A stretch of DNA of 64,000 nucleotides, from assembly GCF_007997215.1 (NCBI RefSeq), contig NZ_VORW01000001.1, positions 496,001-560,000 of the forward strand, in the 5' to 3' direction. Each line of letters opens with the position of its first letter. Positions within the stretch are counted from its first letter, which is position 1. Positions 41,608-50,778 of this stretch are shown in pieces. The notes beneath the pieces were generated by a model. The model was not told where the DNA came from, did not search any database, and saw only the letters and a list, made by a program, of their open reading frames with translations. The DNA is from Algoriphagus aquimarinus (GTDB taxonomy: Bacteria; Bacteroidota; Bacteroidia; Cytophagales; Cyclobacteriaceae). Both the position numbers and the translations under genes were made by a program.

Positions 41608-42675
41608 TTAATTTTCCTGTGGAAAAGATAAGAATGGCTTCAGACTTTCACTGGCAAACGTCTTATATCCGCCATTTCCGTCATCGTAGATCAAAAAGAC
41701 TTCAATTTCGCTAAGTGCTGAATCCAAGGCGATTGCTTTATCTTTTCCCATCACCATCATTGCAGTGGCATAAGCATCTGCGGTCATACAGTTATCGGCA
41801 ACAACAGTAGCACTGAGCAACGTATGACTGACAGGATATCCTGTGGCTGGATTGATCGTATGTGATATTTTCACCGAATCGCGCACATAGAAATTTCGGT
41901 AGTTGCCTGAAGTAGCCATTCCTCGATCTTGCAAAGCAATGATGCTAATCAAGTCAGAGGCATTTGCAGATTCCTCCGGACGATTCACACCGACTTTCCA
42001 AAGTTCGCCCTTCTCATTCACCCCATTCGCTACCAGTTCTCCTCCTATTTCAACTAGGTAATTTGATATTGCTTTCTTTTTCAGAAAATCTGCCACCACA
42101 TCAGAGCCATAGCCTTTTGCGATTGCTGAAAAATCAAGATAGATACCTGCTACTTTTTTACGAAGCTGCTTCTGATCAAACTCAATTTTGGCAAAACCCA
42201 CTAAAGTCAAAAGACTCTTAATATCCACACTGTCCTTTAGTTCAGGGCCAGTTGGGCCAAATCCCCAAATATTTACCAATGGACCTACAGTAGGATCGAA
42301 AGCACCATTAGTGTTTTCATAGACCTTTTTGGAAGCCTCAAGAACTGGTAATAAATAGGGCAATTTGAAATCCAATGTATCTCCTTGATTGAATTGGCTT
42401 AGTTCGGAATCAGGGATATAAGTAGATAGGCTTTGATTGAAAACGACTAGCAAGGAATCAATCGAAGATTGCAAATCACGGCTTTTATCATCCAGATAAG
42501 TGATGTTATACGTCGTCCCCATCGTTTTACCCGAAAGGGTCATTTTCCCAGCTACCACTTCGACTTCTGCCTGAGTTACCTCAGTTTGATCACGATTCCT
42601 CCACAAATAAACCAACATGATGGAAGTGAGTAGGACAATTGAATAAATGATATTTTTCCGGGCGTTCGGGCGCAT
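41608..42675 (-). CDS. apbE: FAD:protein FMN transferase ApbE
   Basis: A 355-residue protein with an N-terminal membrane anchor (IIYSIVLLTSIMLVYLW). The ApbE domain includes GKTMGTTYNITY, DFSAIAKGYGSDVV, VEIGGELVANG and SHTINPATGYPVSHT, followed by CMTADAYATAMMVMG. It attaches FMN to Thr or Ser of exported flavoproteins such as Nqr or Rnf subunits in the periplasm. No target flavoprotein is encoded in this window. Confidence 0.93.
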   Translation of the reverse strand: MRPNARKNIIYSIVLLTSIMLVYLWRNRDQTEVTQAEVEVVAGKMTLSGKTMGTTYNITYLDDKSRDLQSSIDSLLVVFNQSLSTYIPDSELSQFNQGDTLDFKLPYLLPVLEASKKVYENTNGAFDPTVGPLVNIWGFGPTGPELKDSVDIKSLLTLVGFAKIEFDQKQLRKKVAGIYLDFSAIAKGYGSDVVADFLKKKAISNYLVEIGGELVANGVNEKGELWKVGVNRPEESANASDLISIIALQDRGMATSGNYRNFYVRDSVKISHTINPATGYPVSHTLLSATVVADNCMTADAYATAMMVMGKDKAIALDSALSEIEVFLIYDDGNGGYKTFASESLKPFLSFPQEN

Positions 42676-42771
42676 AATCGAATGAATTTGAATGCGAATT
42701 TAAGGCTTATTTTTCAGTTTCGATGGAAGCTGAAGGATTCAAAAATGCGATAGAAGGCATTCGTATTTTTC

Positions 42772-42779
42772 TATATTTG
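42772..42779 (+). promoter_or_regulatory. -7 element of ruvB
   Basis: TATATTTG matches TAnnTTTG exactly, 18 bases before the ruvB ATG at 42798. No clear -33 element was seen. Confidence 0.5.
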
Positions 42780-42797
42780 TGAGCGTACGGATAAACT

Positions 42798-43832
42798 ATG
42801 AGAGAAGATTATTTAAGTGGTGATGATGAAAGTCTAAGCCCAAAGGACAAGGATTTCGAAAAAGCTTTAAGGCCCTTAAGCTTCGAGGATTTTACGGGGC
42901 AGTTCAAAATCGTAGAGAATTTACGGGTGTTTGTGCTAGCTGCCAAGCGCAGAAATGAGCCTTTGGATCACGTACTTCTGCATGGCCCTCCAGGCTTGGG
43001 GAAAACTACATTGAGCTACATTATTGCCAATGAACTACAGGCAGGAATCAAAATCACTTCTGGCCCAGTGCTCGATAAACCTTCAGATTTAGCAGGTTTA
43101 CTGACCAATTTGGATGAAGGGGATGTGCTTTTTATAGATGAGATACACAGGCTAAATCCTATTGTAGAGGAATACTTGTATTCTGCGATGGAGGATTTCC
43201 GCATTGATATCATGCTGGATTCTGGCCCAAATGCTCGTTCCGTTCAGATTTCTCTGAGTCCATTTACACTGATAGGAGCGACCACACGATCTGGCTTATT
43301 GACCTCTCCGCTACGCGCGAGATTCGGTATCAATTCCAGGTTAGAATATTACGATGCTAAATTATTAACGGACATCGTCACACGATCCGCTAGCATTTTG
43401 CAAACACCAATTGATGAAGTCGCAGCCTATGAAATTGCAAGAAGAAGCCGGGGAACGCCAAGAATTGCGAACATGCTACTTCGTAGAACGCGTGACTTCG
43501 CTGAGGTGAAAGGTGATGGAAAGATTACGCTGGAAATCTCCAAAATAGCTTTAGATGCATTGGATGTGGACGTAAATGGTTTAGATGAAATGGATAATCG
43601 AATTTTGCTGACCATTATCGAAAAATTCAATGGAGGCCCTGTCGGTTTGAGCACCATCGCTACAGCTTGCAGTGAAGAGGCGGAGACTATCGAGGAAGTT
43701 TACGAACCATTTTTAATCCAAGAAGGCTATTTGAAAAGAACCGCTCGTGGCCGAATGGCTACGGAATTGGCGTATAAGCATTTGAAAATAAAACCAAATC
43801 TTGGAATGGGTGGATTGTTTGAGGGAATTTAA
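42798..43832 (+). CDS. ruvB: Holliday junction branch-migration ATPase RuvB
   Basis: A 344-residue AAA+ protein of normal RuvB length. Walker A is [12 protein letters not shown], Walker B is [10 protein letters not shown], and sensor 1 lies in [10 protein letters not shown]. The C-terminal winged-helix region has [12 protein letters not shown] and [16 protein letters not shown]. It drives branch migration with RuvA and RuvC, which are elsewhere. Confidence 0.97.
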   Translation: MREDYLSGDDESLSPKDKDFEKALRPLSFEDFTGQFKIVENLRVFVLAAKRRNEPLDHVLLHGPPGLGKTTLSYIIANELQAGIKITSGPVLDKPSDLAGLLTNLDEGDVLFIDEIHRLNPIVEEYLYSAMEDFRIDIMLDSGPNARSVQISLSPFTLIGATTRSGLLTSPLRARFGINSRLEYYDAKLLTDIVTRSASILQTPIDEVAAYEIARRSRGTPRIANMLLRRTRDFAEVKGDGKITLEISKIALDALDVDVNGLDEMDNRILLTIIEKFNGGPVGLSTIATACSEEAETIEEVYEPFLIQEGYLKRTARGRMATELAYKHLKIKPNLGMGGLFEGI

Positions 43833-43848
43833 TTTTCAAATTAAAGCA

Positions 43849-44139
43849 ATGGAAACTAAAAGCTGGAAGGATATCAAAAATGACGTTTACGGTCTCAAAG
43901 GAACTGAGAGACGTGATCAGTTGGATAGAGATTTTGAAAGTTTTCAGATTGGTATATTACTAAGAAAAGCCCGTGAAGAACGGAAATTGACTCAATCTGA
44001 ACTGGCAGAACTCGTGGATAGAAAGCGTGAGTACATTTCCAGAATTGAAAATAATGGAAGCAATTTGACACTGAAAACCCTGTTTGATATTGTTGAAAAA
44101 GGTCTTGGCGGCAAAGTCAAAATATCTATTGAATTATAA
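43849..44139 (+). CDS. XRE-family helix-turn-helix protein (HigA antitoxin-like, orphan)
   Basis: A 96-residue protein. The N-terminal part (METKSWKDIKNDVYG, a family tag of HigA-type antitoxins whose toxin gene lies upstream) is followed by an HTH_3 domain: REERKLTQSELAELVDRKREYISRIENNG. The gene begins 16 bases after ruvB. No HigB/RelE-type toxin gene is present on either side, so it is either an orphan antitoxin that lost its toxin or a regulator in its own right. Confidence 0.8.
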   Translation: METKSWKDIKNDVYGLKGTERRDQLDRDFESFQIGILLRKAREERKLTQSELAELVDRKREYISRIENNGSNLTLKTLFDIVEKGLGGKVKISIEL

Positions 44140-44156
44140 CACACACAATATCAAGG

Positions 44157-44198
44157 CAAAAAAATAGCATCGAGTTAAATCCCGATGCTATTTTTTTT
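44157..44198. terminator. Bidirectional terminator
   Basis: A 12-bp stem (44161-44172 with 44183-44194), loop of 10, followed by an eight-T run in the plus direction and preceded by an A-run for the minus direction. It serves the HTH gene and the convergent TonB receptor gene. Confidence 0.88.
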
Positions 44199-44238
44199 GT
44201 CTTATAAACCCTACGGTTTATTGAATTCTAGTCCACTA

Positions 44239-47142
44239 TTAGAAAGAAAATGATACTCTAAAGTTAACTTTTGTACCCGGAGAAAGGCTGCTGAAGATTT
44301 GATTTTCAGCTTCGTATGATTTGTATACATACTCTTTCTTTGAATTCAGAATGTTATCCACACCAACACCTGCCTGAAGACGCTCATCAGCTCCGAAAGT
44401 TTTGTTGATATTCAAGTTCAAGCTATTGAATGGCACAGAATACGTATCCGTTCTGTTACCGAAGCCTACATATTGTAAAGAAGAACCTTGCACATTGTAG
44501 AAGACACCAGCTTCCCAGCCAGTTTGGTATGAGTTAAAGCTCAATCCCGTATTGATCAAGTATGGAGCCTGACCAGCCATATCACGAGTATCTTTGATCT
44601 CCTGACCTTCTCGAGCAGTCAATGATCTGGATCTAAACTCAGATTCAGACATTTTGATCTGAGATTTAGTGATCGTCACGTTCGTGTTCCAAGAGAAATT
44701 CTCGAAGCTAGGAGCTATGAATTTCAAAGATTTTCTGAACTCAAACTCCAAACCTGCAACAGTACCGTTACCAACGTTTCTTGGCTGGAAAGTTCCTGGA
44801 TCCGCAAGGAATTGAACCATTTCGATAGGCTTCTCAAAAGTCTTGTAGAATGCACTTACAGATAGCATTTGTCCTCTATCCTGGAAAGCTTCCCATCTCA
44901 AGTCAAAGTTATTCACGTGAGTGGAAACCAAATTGCCATCCCAAAGAACTTCAGTTCCACCATTGGTAGTTTCTGGATAAAGACCACCGATGAACGTTCT
45001 ACCCGTGATTGGATCCAAAATCTCTGCATAAGAAAGCTCCTTGAAAGAAGGTCTCGCAATAGTTCTAGAGGCAGATGCACGAAGGTTTTGATTCTCTTTC
45101 AGGTTGAAAATCAAGTTGACAGTAGGGAAGAAATCCATGTCATTCAACACTTCTACCAAATCATAATTGATTGTTCCTGTCTGGTTAGTTCCAGTATAAT
45201 ACTGATTGAATTTCTCAACTCTCAATCCAACGATTGCTTTCAAATTTTCCGCAGGATTAGCTTCCAAGGATGCATAACCTGCCATGTTTGTTGCGATAGA
45301 ATTATAAGCGTTTGCATTGATAGGAATGAAATCCGCATTATACCTTACACCATTTCTATTATCCGCTCCGAAAAGATTGTCAGCAAGTAATATCTCATTC
45401 GGATCACCCGAGAACTCTGTGCTACCTGTAGCAAACTGGAAGCTTTGGATATTGAAATCACGTTGTTTGTAGACATAATTTCCACCAAACTTCACTTTTC
45501 CTTCTCTAGAGAAAAGAGAGACTTTCTTGGCGATATCGCCTTTACCTACCACACTGTATTCCTCCAGATTTCTCCAGATTCTAGCAGGAAGTCCTACCTC
45601 TGTAGAGATTGTATTGGTAGGCTCTCTGAATCTTGTAAATCTAATGTCTGGATCAGCAATGGTAGATCTAGTTGGAGCAAGTTTCCAGTTGATCTCCCAA
45701 TCGTTTCCATTGATGTAATGCGTACCACCAAGCAAAACACTAGTCAAAGCTCTCTGGCTGTACTCCAAGTTGTACTGCTTAGCTTCGAAGTTGGCGCCTA
45801 GATTGGTATTGATAAAATTAAATTCACCAGCTTTTGATTCACCGTTTTGAAGGTGCATCAAGTTCAATTTGAATTTGGAATGATCCGTTTTCAAAGCGAT
45901 TCCTGCAAGTCCTCCAAGTAATACATTGTTTACACCGAAGTCACCACGCTGTCTTTCCAAAGCCTCTAATTCCGTCTGGTCGGCTTCTCTAGGCTTAGCA
46001 TATAAGTTGTATTGTGCATCCTGATAGAACTCAGTCTCATTCTTATAGGTCAAAGCGAAGTTATAACCCCAAGTTGCTTTTGGTCTGGCAAACTGATTTC
46101 CCAAGGAAAAGCTAATTCCCATATCCATTAGGCTATTGGTTCTGTATCCACCTAGCGTTTTATTGAAATTACCAAGAATCGATTGGTACTGCATTCCTTT
46201 AGTTCCATTTGGATTACCAACTGCATCACCATACTGAGGAATATCAGTTCTTCCATCTGTAGGAATAGCTCTAGTTCCATTGTCGAAACCTAAAAAGTCT
46301 GTATTACTACCGTCATACTTTAGGTAGTTAGAGTTGAAGTGCATCGATGGGTTGATGCCACCACTCAAGCTCAATTTCATTGTTTTTTCTTCAGGAAAAT
46401 CTTTTGTTTCTATATCTACCACACCTCCCGTGAAATCAGCAGGAAGGTCAGCAGTGAAAGATTTAGAAACGATAATGTTGTCAATCACATTGGTAGGAAA
46501 TATATCCATCTGGATTGTATTTCTATCTGGATCAAGACCTGGAATATCCACGCCGTTCAAAACAGTTTTGGTGTATCTGTCACCTAGTCCTCTTACATAA
46601 ATATATTTTCCGCCTTCGATGGAAACACCAGTCACACGCTTAACAGCAGATGCTGCATCTCCATCACCTATCTGGCGGAAAGTACTAGCAGAGATTCCAT
46701 CAATAAGGTTGGCAGCATTTCTTTTTACTGAAAGTAAAGCTGACTCAGTGGTTCTAATAGCCGAAGCAGAGACAGTCACTGTCTCAAGGTCGGAAGCTTC
46801 CTCAGCCATCAATAGATCGCTGATTACGTTCACTTCTCCTGCTTTCACTACTACCTCAGTAAGGTTAATAGAAGAGTAAGAAATGTAAGAAATCTGAAGT
46901 GTATAGCTTCCTGGAGCAACTTGGATTTCGAATTTACCATCGAAGTCAGTAACTGCACCAGTAGATGTTTCTTTCACTAAGACAGAAACACCATATAAAG
47001 GCTCACCTGTACCTTCTTCGAAAATTGTACCACGAATGGTACCGTTTTGGGCAAACGCGAAACCTGCAAATACTTGAGAAAGTATCAGCAGAACTAAAAC
47101 CAGGAATCCCTTCATAAGTGGATTGGTAGATTGATTTTTCAT
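44239..47142 (-). CDS. TonB-dependent receptor with carboxypeptidase-regulatory-like domain
   Basis: A 967-residue outer membrane receptor. A signal peptide comes first (cleavage near AFAQNG, residue 32). A CarboxypepD_reg-like domain spans about 33-120 and a plug domain about 125-265, with SIEGGKYIYVRGLGDRYTKTVLNG and VDNIIVSKSFTADLPADFTGG. The barrel ends in an aromatic residue (FRVSFSF). It is like the large receptors of Bacteroidota that take up unknown substrates with a partner lipoprotein; here the upstream partner is the beta-helix lipoprotein, 80 bases away on the same strand. Confidence 0.9.
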   Translation of the reverse strand: MKNQSTNPLMKGFLVLVLLILSQVFAGFAFAQNGTIRGTIFEEGTGEPLYGVSVLVKETSTGAVTDFDGKFEIQVAPGSYTLQISYISYSSINLTEVVVKAGEVNVISDLLMAEEASDLETVTVSASAIRTTESALLSVKRNAANLIDGISASTFRQIGDGDAASAVKRVTGVSIEGGKYIYVRGLGDRYTKTVLNGVDIPGLDPDRNTIQMDIFPTNVIDNIIVSKSFTADLPADFTGGVVDIETKDFPEEKTMKLSLSGGINPSMHFNSNYLKYDGSNTDFLGFDNGTRAIPTDGRTDIPQYGDAVGNPNGTKGMQYQSILGNFNKTLGGYRTNSLMDMGISFSLGNQFARPKATWGYNFALTYKNETEFYQDAQYNLYAKPREADQTELEALERQRGDFGVNNVLLGGLAGIALKTDHSKFKLNLMHLQNGESKAGEFNFINTNLGANFEAKQYNLEYSQRALTSVLLGGTHYINGNDWEINWKLAPTRSTIADPDIRFTRFREPTNTISTEVGLPARIWRNLEEYSVVGKGDIAKKVSLFSREGKVKFGGNYVYKQRDFNIQSFQFATGSTEFSGDPNEILLADNLFGADNRNGVRYNADFIPINANAYNSIATNMAGYASLEANPAENLKAIVGLRVEKFNQYYTGTNQTGTINYDLVEVLNDMDFFPTVNLIFNLKENQNLRASASRTIARPSFKELSYAEILDPITGRTFIGGLYPETTNGGTEVLWDGNLVSTHVNNFDLRWEAFQDRGQMLSVSAFYKTFEKPIEMVQFLADPGTFQPRNVGNGTVAGLEFEFRKSLKFIAPSFENFSWNTNVTITKSQIKMSESEFRSRSLTAREGQEIKDTRDMAGQAPYLINTGLSFNSYQTGWEAGVFYNVQGSSLQYVGFGNRTDTYSVPFNSLNLNINKTFGADERLQAGVGVDNILNSKKEYVYKSYEAENQIFSSLSPGTKVNFRVSFSF

Positions 47143-47222
47143 ACAGCAATTAATTTGAATACTTCAAAAGAAGGAAGAAAGTAACCTTGCAAGTCCTTCC
47201 TTCCTTCTTTTAAAAGTGTGTG

Positions 47223-48461
47223 TTATTTTAGATCAGATATAGCTCCTGAAGCTGAAGTCCAAGACCAAGTGCTAGCGAAGGCAGATTTGTCTGCACCTAC
47301 TGTGTTTGCACCCGCAGCTACAATCGTAGCATACTCAGCAGTTCCGCTTTTAAATACTGTGGTAAGAGCAACACCGTCAGCTAGTGTAGCTTGAAGATTC
47401 ATGAATTTTAAGTTTCCGCCTGCGAAAGTTGCCAACGTTTTGTCACCGCTTAGTGAAAGGTCACCACGTCCATCTGTAGTAGCTGGATCAGCGAAGTTGA
47501 AGAAGTAGATGTTTTCAAAAGTACCTCTTGCTCCATCTCTGAAATCACCTAGTTCAGAAACACCGTTTCCTTTTACAGTACCGTTTTTCAAAGTATGTCC
47601 TGCATTGTAAGATCCTTCTGGACCGTCGATTTCAAGTGCGTGATCTGTTTCGCCACCTGTCACTACAATGAAGTTGTCTAATGTACCAGCCCAACCTTGG
47701 TCAGTATCAAATCCATCATCACCTGCATTCCATACGATCGCATTCTTCACGTTTACAGCTCCACCGAACCATTCGATTCCATCATCTTGGTTACCGATGA
47801 TTTCTACATTTTCAATTACAGTTCCAGAACCAACCGCACCTAAAGTAAGGCCGTTGATTTCGTTTCCTTCACCGATGTTAGCGCCACCGTGACGGATAGA
47901 TATATACTTTAGGATACCAGAATTGTCAGCATTATCAGTTCCACCATAAAGGCCATTTGTATCGGAAGGTGGGATACCTTCGATTTGAGTCTCAGTTACA
48001 TCACCTGCAAGAGAAGCTTTAGCTTTACCAAGGATGATCAACCCGCCCCAAAGACCAGAAAGGTTTGGCTCAAGGTTAGGAGATGAAATTTCTCCTGGAG
48101 TGATTTCATCCGCAACAGTAGTGAAGATGATCGGTGAAGTAGCAGTTCCTTGCGCATCGATTTTTGCACCTCTTGCGATAATCAATGCAGTAGCGTTAGA
48201 TCCTGATCCAACTTCGCCCTTTACAATTGCACCTGGCTGGATTGTAAGTGTGTTTCCAGCTGTAACAGCAATTCTACCTCCAAGAACATAAGTTTTACCT
48301 GTCTCCCAAGTAGTGTTAGTAGTGATATTAGAATCTATCAGCAACACATCATCAGTACCCGGAATAATTGGATCTACTGGTTTGTCGTTTCCATCAATAC
48401 AGCTAGTGAAACCAATCACTACTGCTGCAATCATGAATAATAGAGAGTTGAACTTTTTCAT
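47223..48461 (-). CDS. Right-handed beta-helix lipoprotein
   Basis: A 412-residue protein with a lipoprotein signal (IAAVVIGFTSC, Cys20). The rest is low in Cys and built of short repeats rich in G, N, D, I and V, for example LTIQPGAIVKG and WGGLIILGKA. It contains HGGANIGEGNEINGL and IENVEIIGNQDDGIEWFGG, typical of right-handed parallel beta-helix proteins. No catalytic motif is recognised. It is transcribed before the TonB receptor, so it may be the surface-exposed substrate-binding partner (inference). Confidence 0.78.
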   Translation of the reverse strand: MKKFNSLLFMIAAVVIGFTSCIDGNDKPVDPIIPGTDDVLLIDSNITTNTTWETGKTYVLGGRIAVTAGNTLTIQPGAIVKGEVGSGSNATALIIARGAKIDAQGTATSPIIFTTVADEITPGEISSPNLEPNLSGLWGGLIILGKAKASLAGDVTETQIEGIPPSDTNGLYGGTDNADNSGILKYISIRHGGANIGEGNEINGLTLGAVGSGTVIENVEIIGNQDDGIEWFGGAVNVKNAIVWNAGDDGFDTDQGWAGTLDNFIVVTGGETDHALEIDGPEGSYNAGHTLKNGTVKGNGVSELGDFRDGARGTFENIYFFNFADPATTDGRGDLSLSGDKTLATFAGGNLKFMNLQATLADGVALTTVFKSGTAEYATIVAAGANTVGADKSAFASTWSWTSASGAISDLK

Positions 48462-48600
48462 TGAGATTTATAATTGATTAGGATTTGCCTTATTTGATGA
48501 TGCAAATCTGCCTCAATTTTCTACCTCAAGAGAATTTTTCGAATTATGCTTTTTTTAACAATACTTACAGAATTTAATATTGGAATAATAAAAAGTGCAT

Positions 48601-48634
48601 AAAAAAAGGCTTCTCTCTCGAAAAGCCTTTTTTT
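48601..48634 (-). terminator. Terminator of the MoxR gene
   Basis: Arms 48601-48612 and 48623-48634 form a 12-bp stem with a 10-base loop; the A-run at the left gives T residues in the minus direction. It sits 14 bases past the MoxR stop. Confidence 0.82.
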
Positions 48635-48647
48635 GCTGAAATAGCAG

Positions 48648-49619
48648 TTATTTCAATGTTACCGATTTGTTAATCGGAACTTTCTCCATCAGGATTTTTA
48701 CCAAGTCCCTGGTGTTTATTCCATCAGCTTCAGCCTCATAATTAAGAATTATTCGATGATTTAGTACATCTTCTGCTATTTCCTTGATGTCTTCTGGCAA
48801 TACATAATCACGTCCATCCATGAACGCAACTGCCTTTGAAGCTAGATTCAAATTGATACTAGCACGTGGAGACACTCCAAATTGAATGTATTTCGCTTCT
48901 TCTTTAAGTCCATACTGCTCAGGGAATCTGGTCGCAAATACCAACTCTATAATATAGTGCTCTAATGGCTCGGCTATTTTCACTGCATTGATCTGATTGC
49001 GGATATCAAAAATCTCATCCTTGGAAAGTATCGCATTCACTTCAGAGCTAAATGACATATTCGCCATTCTCCGCATTACTTCCATCTCATCTGCCTTACT
49101 CGGATAATCGATGTGTACTTTCATCATGAATCTATCCACCTGTGCTTCCGGAAGTGGGTACGTTCCTTCTTGATCAACCGGGTTTTGAGTAGCAAGTACC
49201 AAAAACGGTCTATCCAACATATAAGTAGTATCACCGATAGTCACTTGCTTTTCCTGCATGGCTTCCAATAGTGCCGACTGAACCTTAGCCGGAGAACGGT
49301 TAACCTCATCCGCCAAAATCACATTGGAGAAGATCGGGCCTTTCTTTACTTCGAAACTGGCTGCCTGCTGATTGTAGATCATCGTACCGATCAAATCTGC
49401 CGGTAGCAAATCCGGTGTAAACTGAATTCTATTGAAATTAAGGTGAAGCACTTTGGCGAGGGTATTTACCGTCAAGGTCTTTGCCAAGCCGGGTACACCT
49501 TCCAAAAGAATGTGTCCATTGGTAAAAAGTCCAATCAATAGTCTATTGACCATTCTGTCTTGGCCTACTACTACTTTCTTAACTTCCTGTATTACGTCTG
49601 CTATTTTTTCCTGATGCAT
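48648..49619 (-). CDS. MoxR-family AAA+ ATPase
   Basis: A 323-residue AAA ATPase. Walker A is EGVPGLAKTLT and Walker B is VILADEVNRSPAKVQSALLEAMQE. A sensor region LATQNPVDQEGTYPLPEAQVDRF and the C-terminal lid complete the domain. MoxR ATPases act as chaperones for enzyme or cell-envelope complexes and often sit beside DUF58 and VWA genes. None of these is adjacent here, which makes the partner unknown. Confidence 0.92.
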   Translation of the reverse strand: MHQEKIADVIQEVKKVVVGQDRMVNRLLIGLFTNGHILLEGVPGLAKTLTVNTLAKVLHLNFNRIQFTPDLLPADLIGTMIYNQQAASFEVKKGPIFSNVILADEVNRSPAKVQSALLEAMQEKQVTIGDTTYMLDRPFLVLATQNPVDQEGTYPLPEAQVDRFMMKVHIDYPSKADEMEVMRRMANMSFSSEVNAILSKDEIFDIRNQINAVKIAEPLEHYIIELVFATRFPEQYGLKEEAKYIQFGVSPRASINLNLASKAVAFMDGRDYVLPEDIKEIAEDVLNHRIILNYEAEADGINTRDLVKILMEKVPINKSVTLK

Positions 49620-49783
49620 GGAATTTGAATCTTTGAGTGCTTTTAACCGGAGACTAAAATAGAGGTTTTTGTCCCAAAGGACAATCTTAAATCTTAGAAG
49701 CGGTAATGCCTTACGATTAAAGGGATTTTATGATTTTTTAAGATGCTTATTTCTCGCAGCGGCGCGGCGACGTAACGTTAGAT

Positions 49784-49814
49784 AACCTTTGAGGTTTAGA
49801 AAACCTCGAAGGTT
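49784..49814. repeat. Intergenic palindromic repeat (REP-like)
   Basis: Two 14-base arms (49784-49797 and 49801-49814) separated by AGA pair with one G-T wobble. It lies in the 211-base gap between the MoxR and pseudouridine synthase genes and is preceded at about 49752-49776 by a GC-rich segment with CGGCG and CGCGG units. This type of palindrome is common as dispersed repeats in Cytophagales genomes. Confidence 0.7.
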
Positions 49815-49830
49815 TTGATCGGGAAAGGAC

Positions 49831-50448
49831 CTACCGTCTTGATTTATTTGCCTCTGTCTTCTTAAAACCAGTCAAGCCTAACTTATGATAAATCGTTTGT
49901 TCATCGAGCTCCTGTACTTCGCCTACTTTAAAATTAGCAATGGTCAATTTCTCCATAGACCAGCGCACAAGTCTTAGCGTAGGATACCCGATTGCAGCAG
50001 TCATCTTACGCACCTGACGGTTTTTGCCCTCTATCAAAGTCAGGGAGATCCATGTATCCGGAATCGAAGCTCTGTAGCGAATGGGCGGATCACGATCTGG
50101 AAGCGAAGGAATTGGATCCAAGGTTTTTGCTATAGCAGGTTTCGTCTTGTAATCTCTACCCTCCACATTGATCATCACTCCCTGCATTAGTCCTTTCAAT
50201 GCTTCTGGCTCAGGTTCACCCTCCACCTGAGCGTAATAGGTTCGCTGGTGTCCAAAGCGAGGATTTAACAAATGGTGATTTAATGATTTGTCATCCGTAA
50301 TAATCAGGAGTCCTTCCGAATCCTTATCCAGTCTGCCAACAGGATATACCTCCTTCGGAAAATCAAAAAGAGAGGCAAGTGTCTGCCCCTCTCCCGAAAA
50401 TTGACATAAAACCCCAAAGGGCTTATATATAATATAGTATCTAGCCAA
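49831..50448 (-). CDS. Pseudouridine synthase, RluE/RsuA family
   Basis: A 205-residue protein with the catalytic motif GRLDKDSEGLLIITDD (the Asp attacks the uridine base) and the C-terminal LIEGKNRQVRKMTAAIGYPTLRLVR. It has no S4 domain, as in RluE. It would modify one uridine of 23S rRNA. The start is TTG at 50448 (TTG GCT AGA TAC), since no in-frame ATG lies upstream before the previous gene's stop; the next gene is only 10 bases away. Confidence 0.87.
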   Translation of the reverse strand: MARYYIIYKPFGVLCQFSGEGQTLASLFDFPKEVYPVGRLDKDSEGLLIITDDKSLNHHLLNPRFGHQRTYYAQVEGEPEPEALKGLMQGVMINVEGRDYKTKPAIAKTLDPIPSLPDRDPPIRYRASIPDTWISLTLIEGKNRQVRKMTAAIGYPTLRLVRWSMEKLTIANFKVGEVQELDEQTIYHKLGLTGFKKTEANKSRR

Positions 50449-50458
50449 AGTCAGTTAA

Positions 50459-50635
50459 TTAACTTCCGCAACCCACACAATCGATGCTGGAATCCGTTGG
50501 TTTCACGCCGTCACGTTCCATCTTCAAGTTGTGGATTTTGTCACGAACTTCCATATCTGCAAACATGTCACCGGTAATTTGTGATTCCAAAGCTTGGATT
50601 TGCTCGTTGTAGTTTTGAATTTGTACCTCGCTCAT
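50459..50635 (-). CDS. Small protein with C-terminal cysteine pair, unknown function
   Basis: A 58-residue protein starting at an ATG (MSEVQIQNYNEQ). It is helical and charged, with heptad-like QIQALESQITGD segments, and ends in the motif CVGCGS. It is upstream of the pseudouridine synthase by 10 bases and probably co-transcribed. The CxxC end could bind a metal or be redox-active. An upstream start at 50737 would add 34 residues without support. Confidence 0.6.
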   Translation of the reverse strand: MSEVQIQNYNEQIQALESQITGDMFADMEVRDKIHNLKMERDGVKPTDSSIDCVGCGS

Positions 50636-50778
50636 AAAAGTTATAGTTGTAGGGTTGAAATGATATCCTAAAATAGCTAGCGATCCTGAATAGTTCCTGA
50701 TCCAAGCCGCATTTTTTTTTGTCAAAAATGATTCCAACTGAGCAGTAGAAACTTACCTTCAGAAAATATTAAACACTA

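Noticed and set aside
44869-45390. Plus-strand frame of 173 codons opposite the TonB receptor gene
   Set aside because: Shadow of the receptor barrel, with no initiation signal or recognisable domain.
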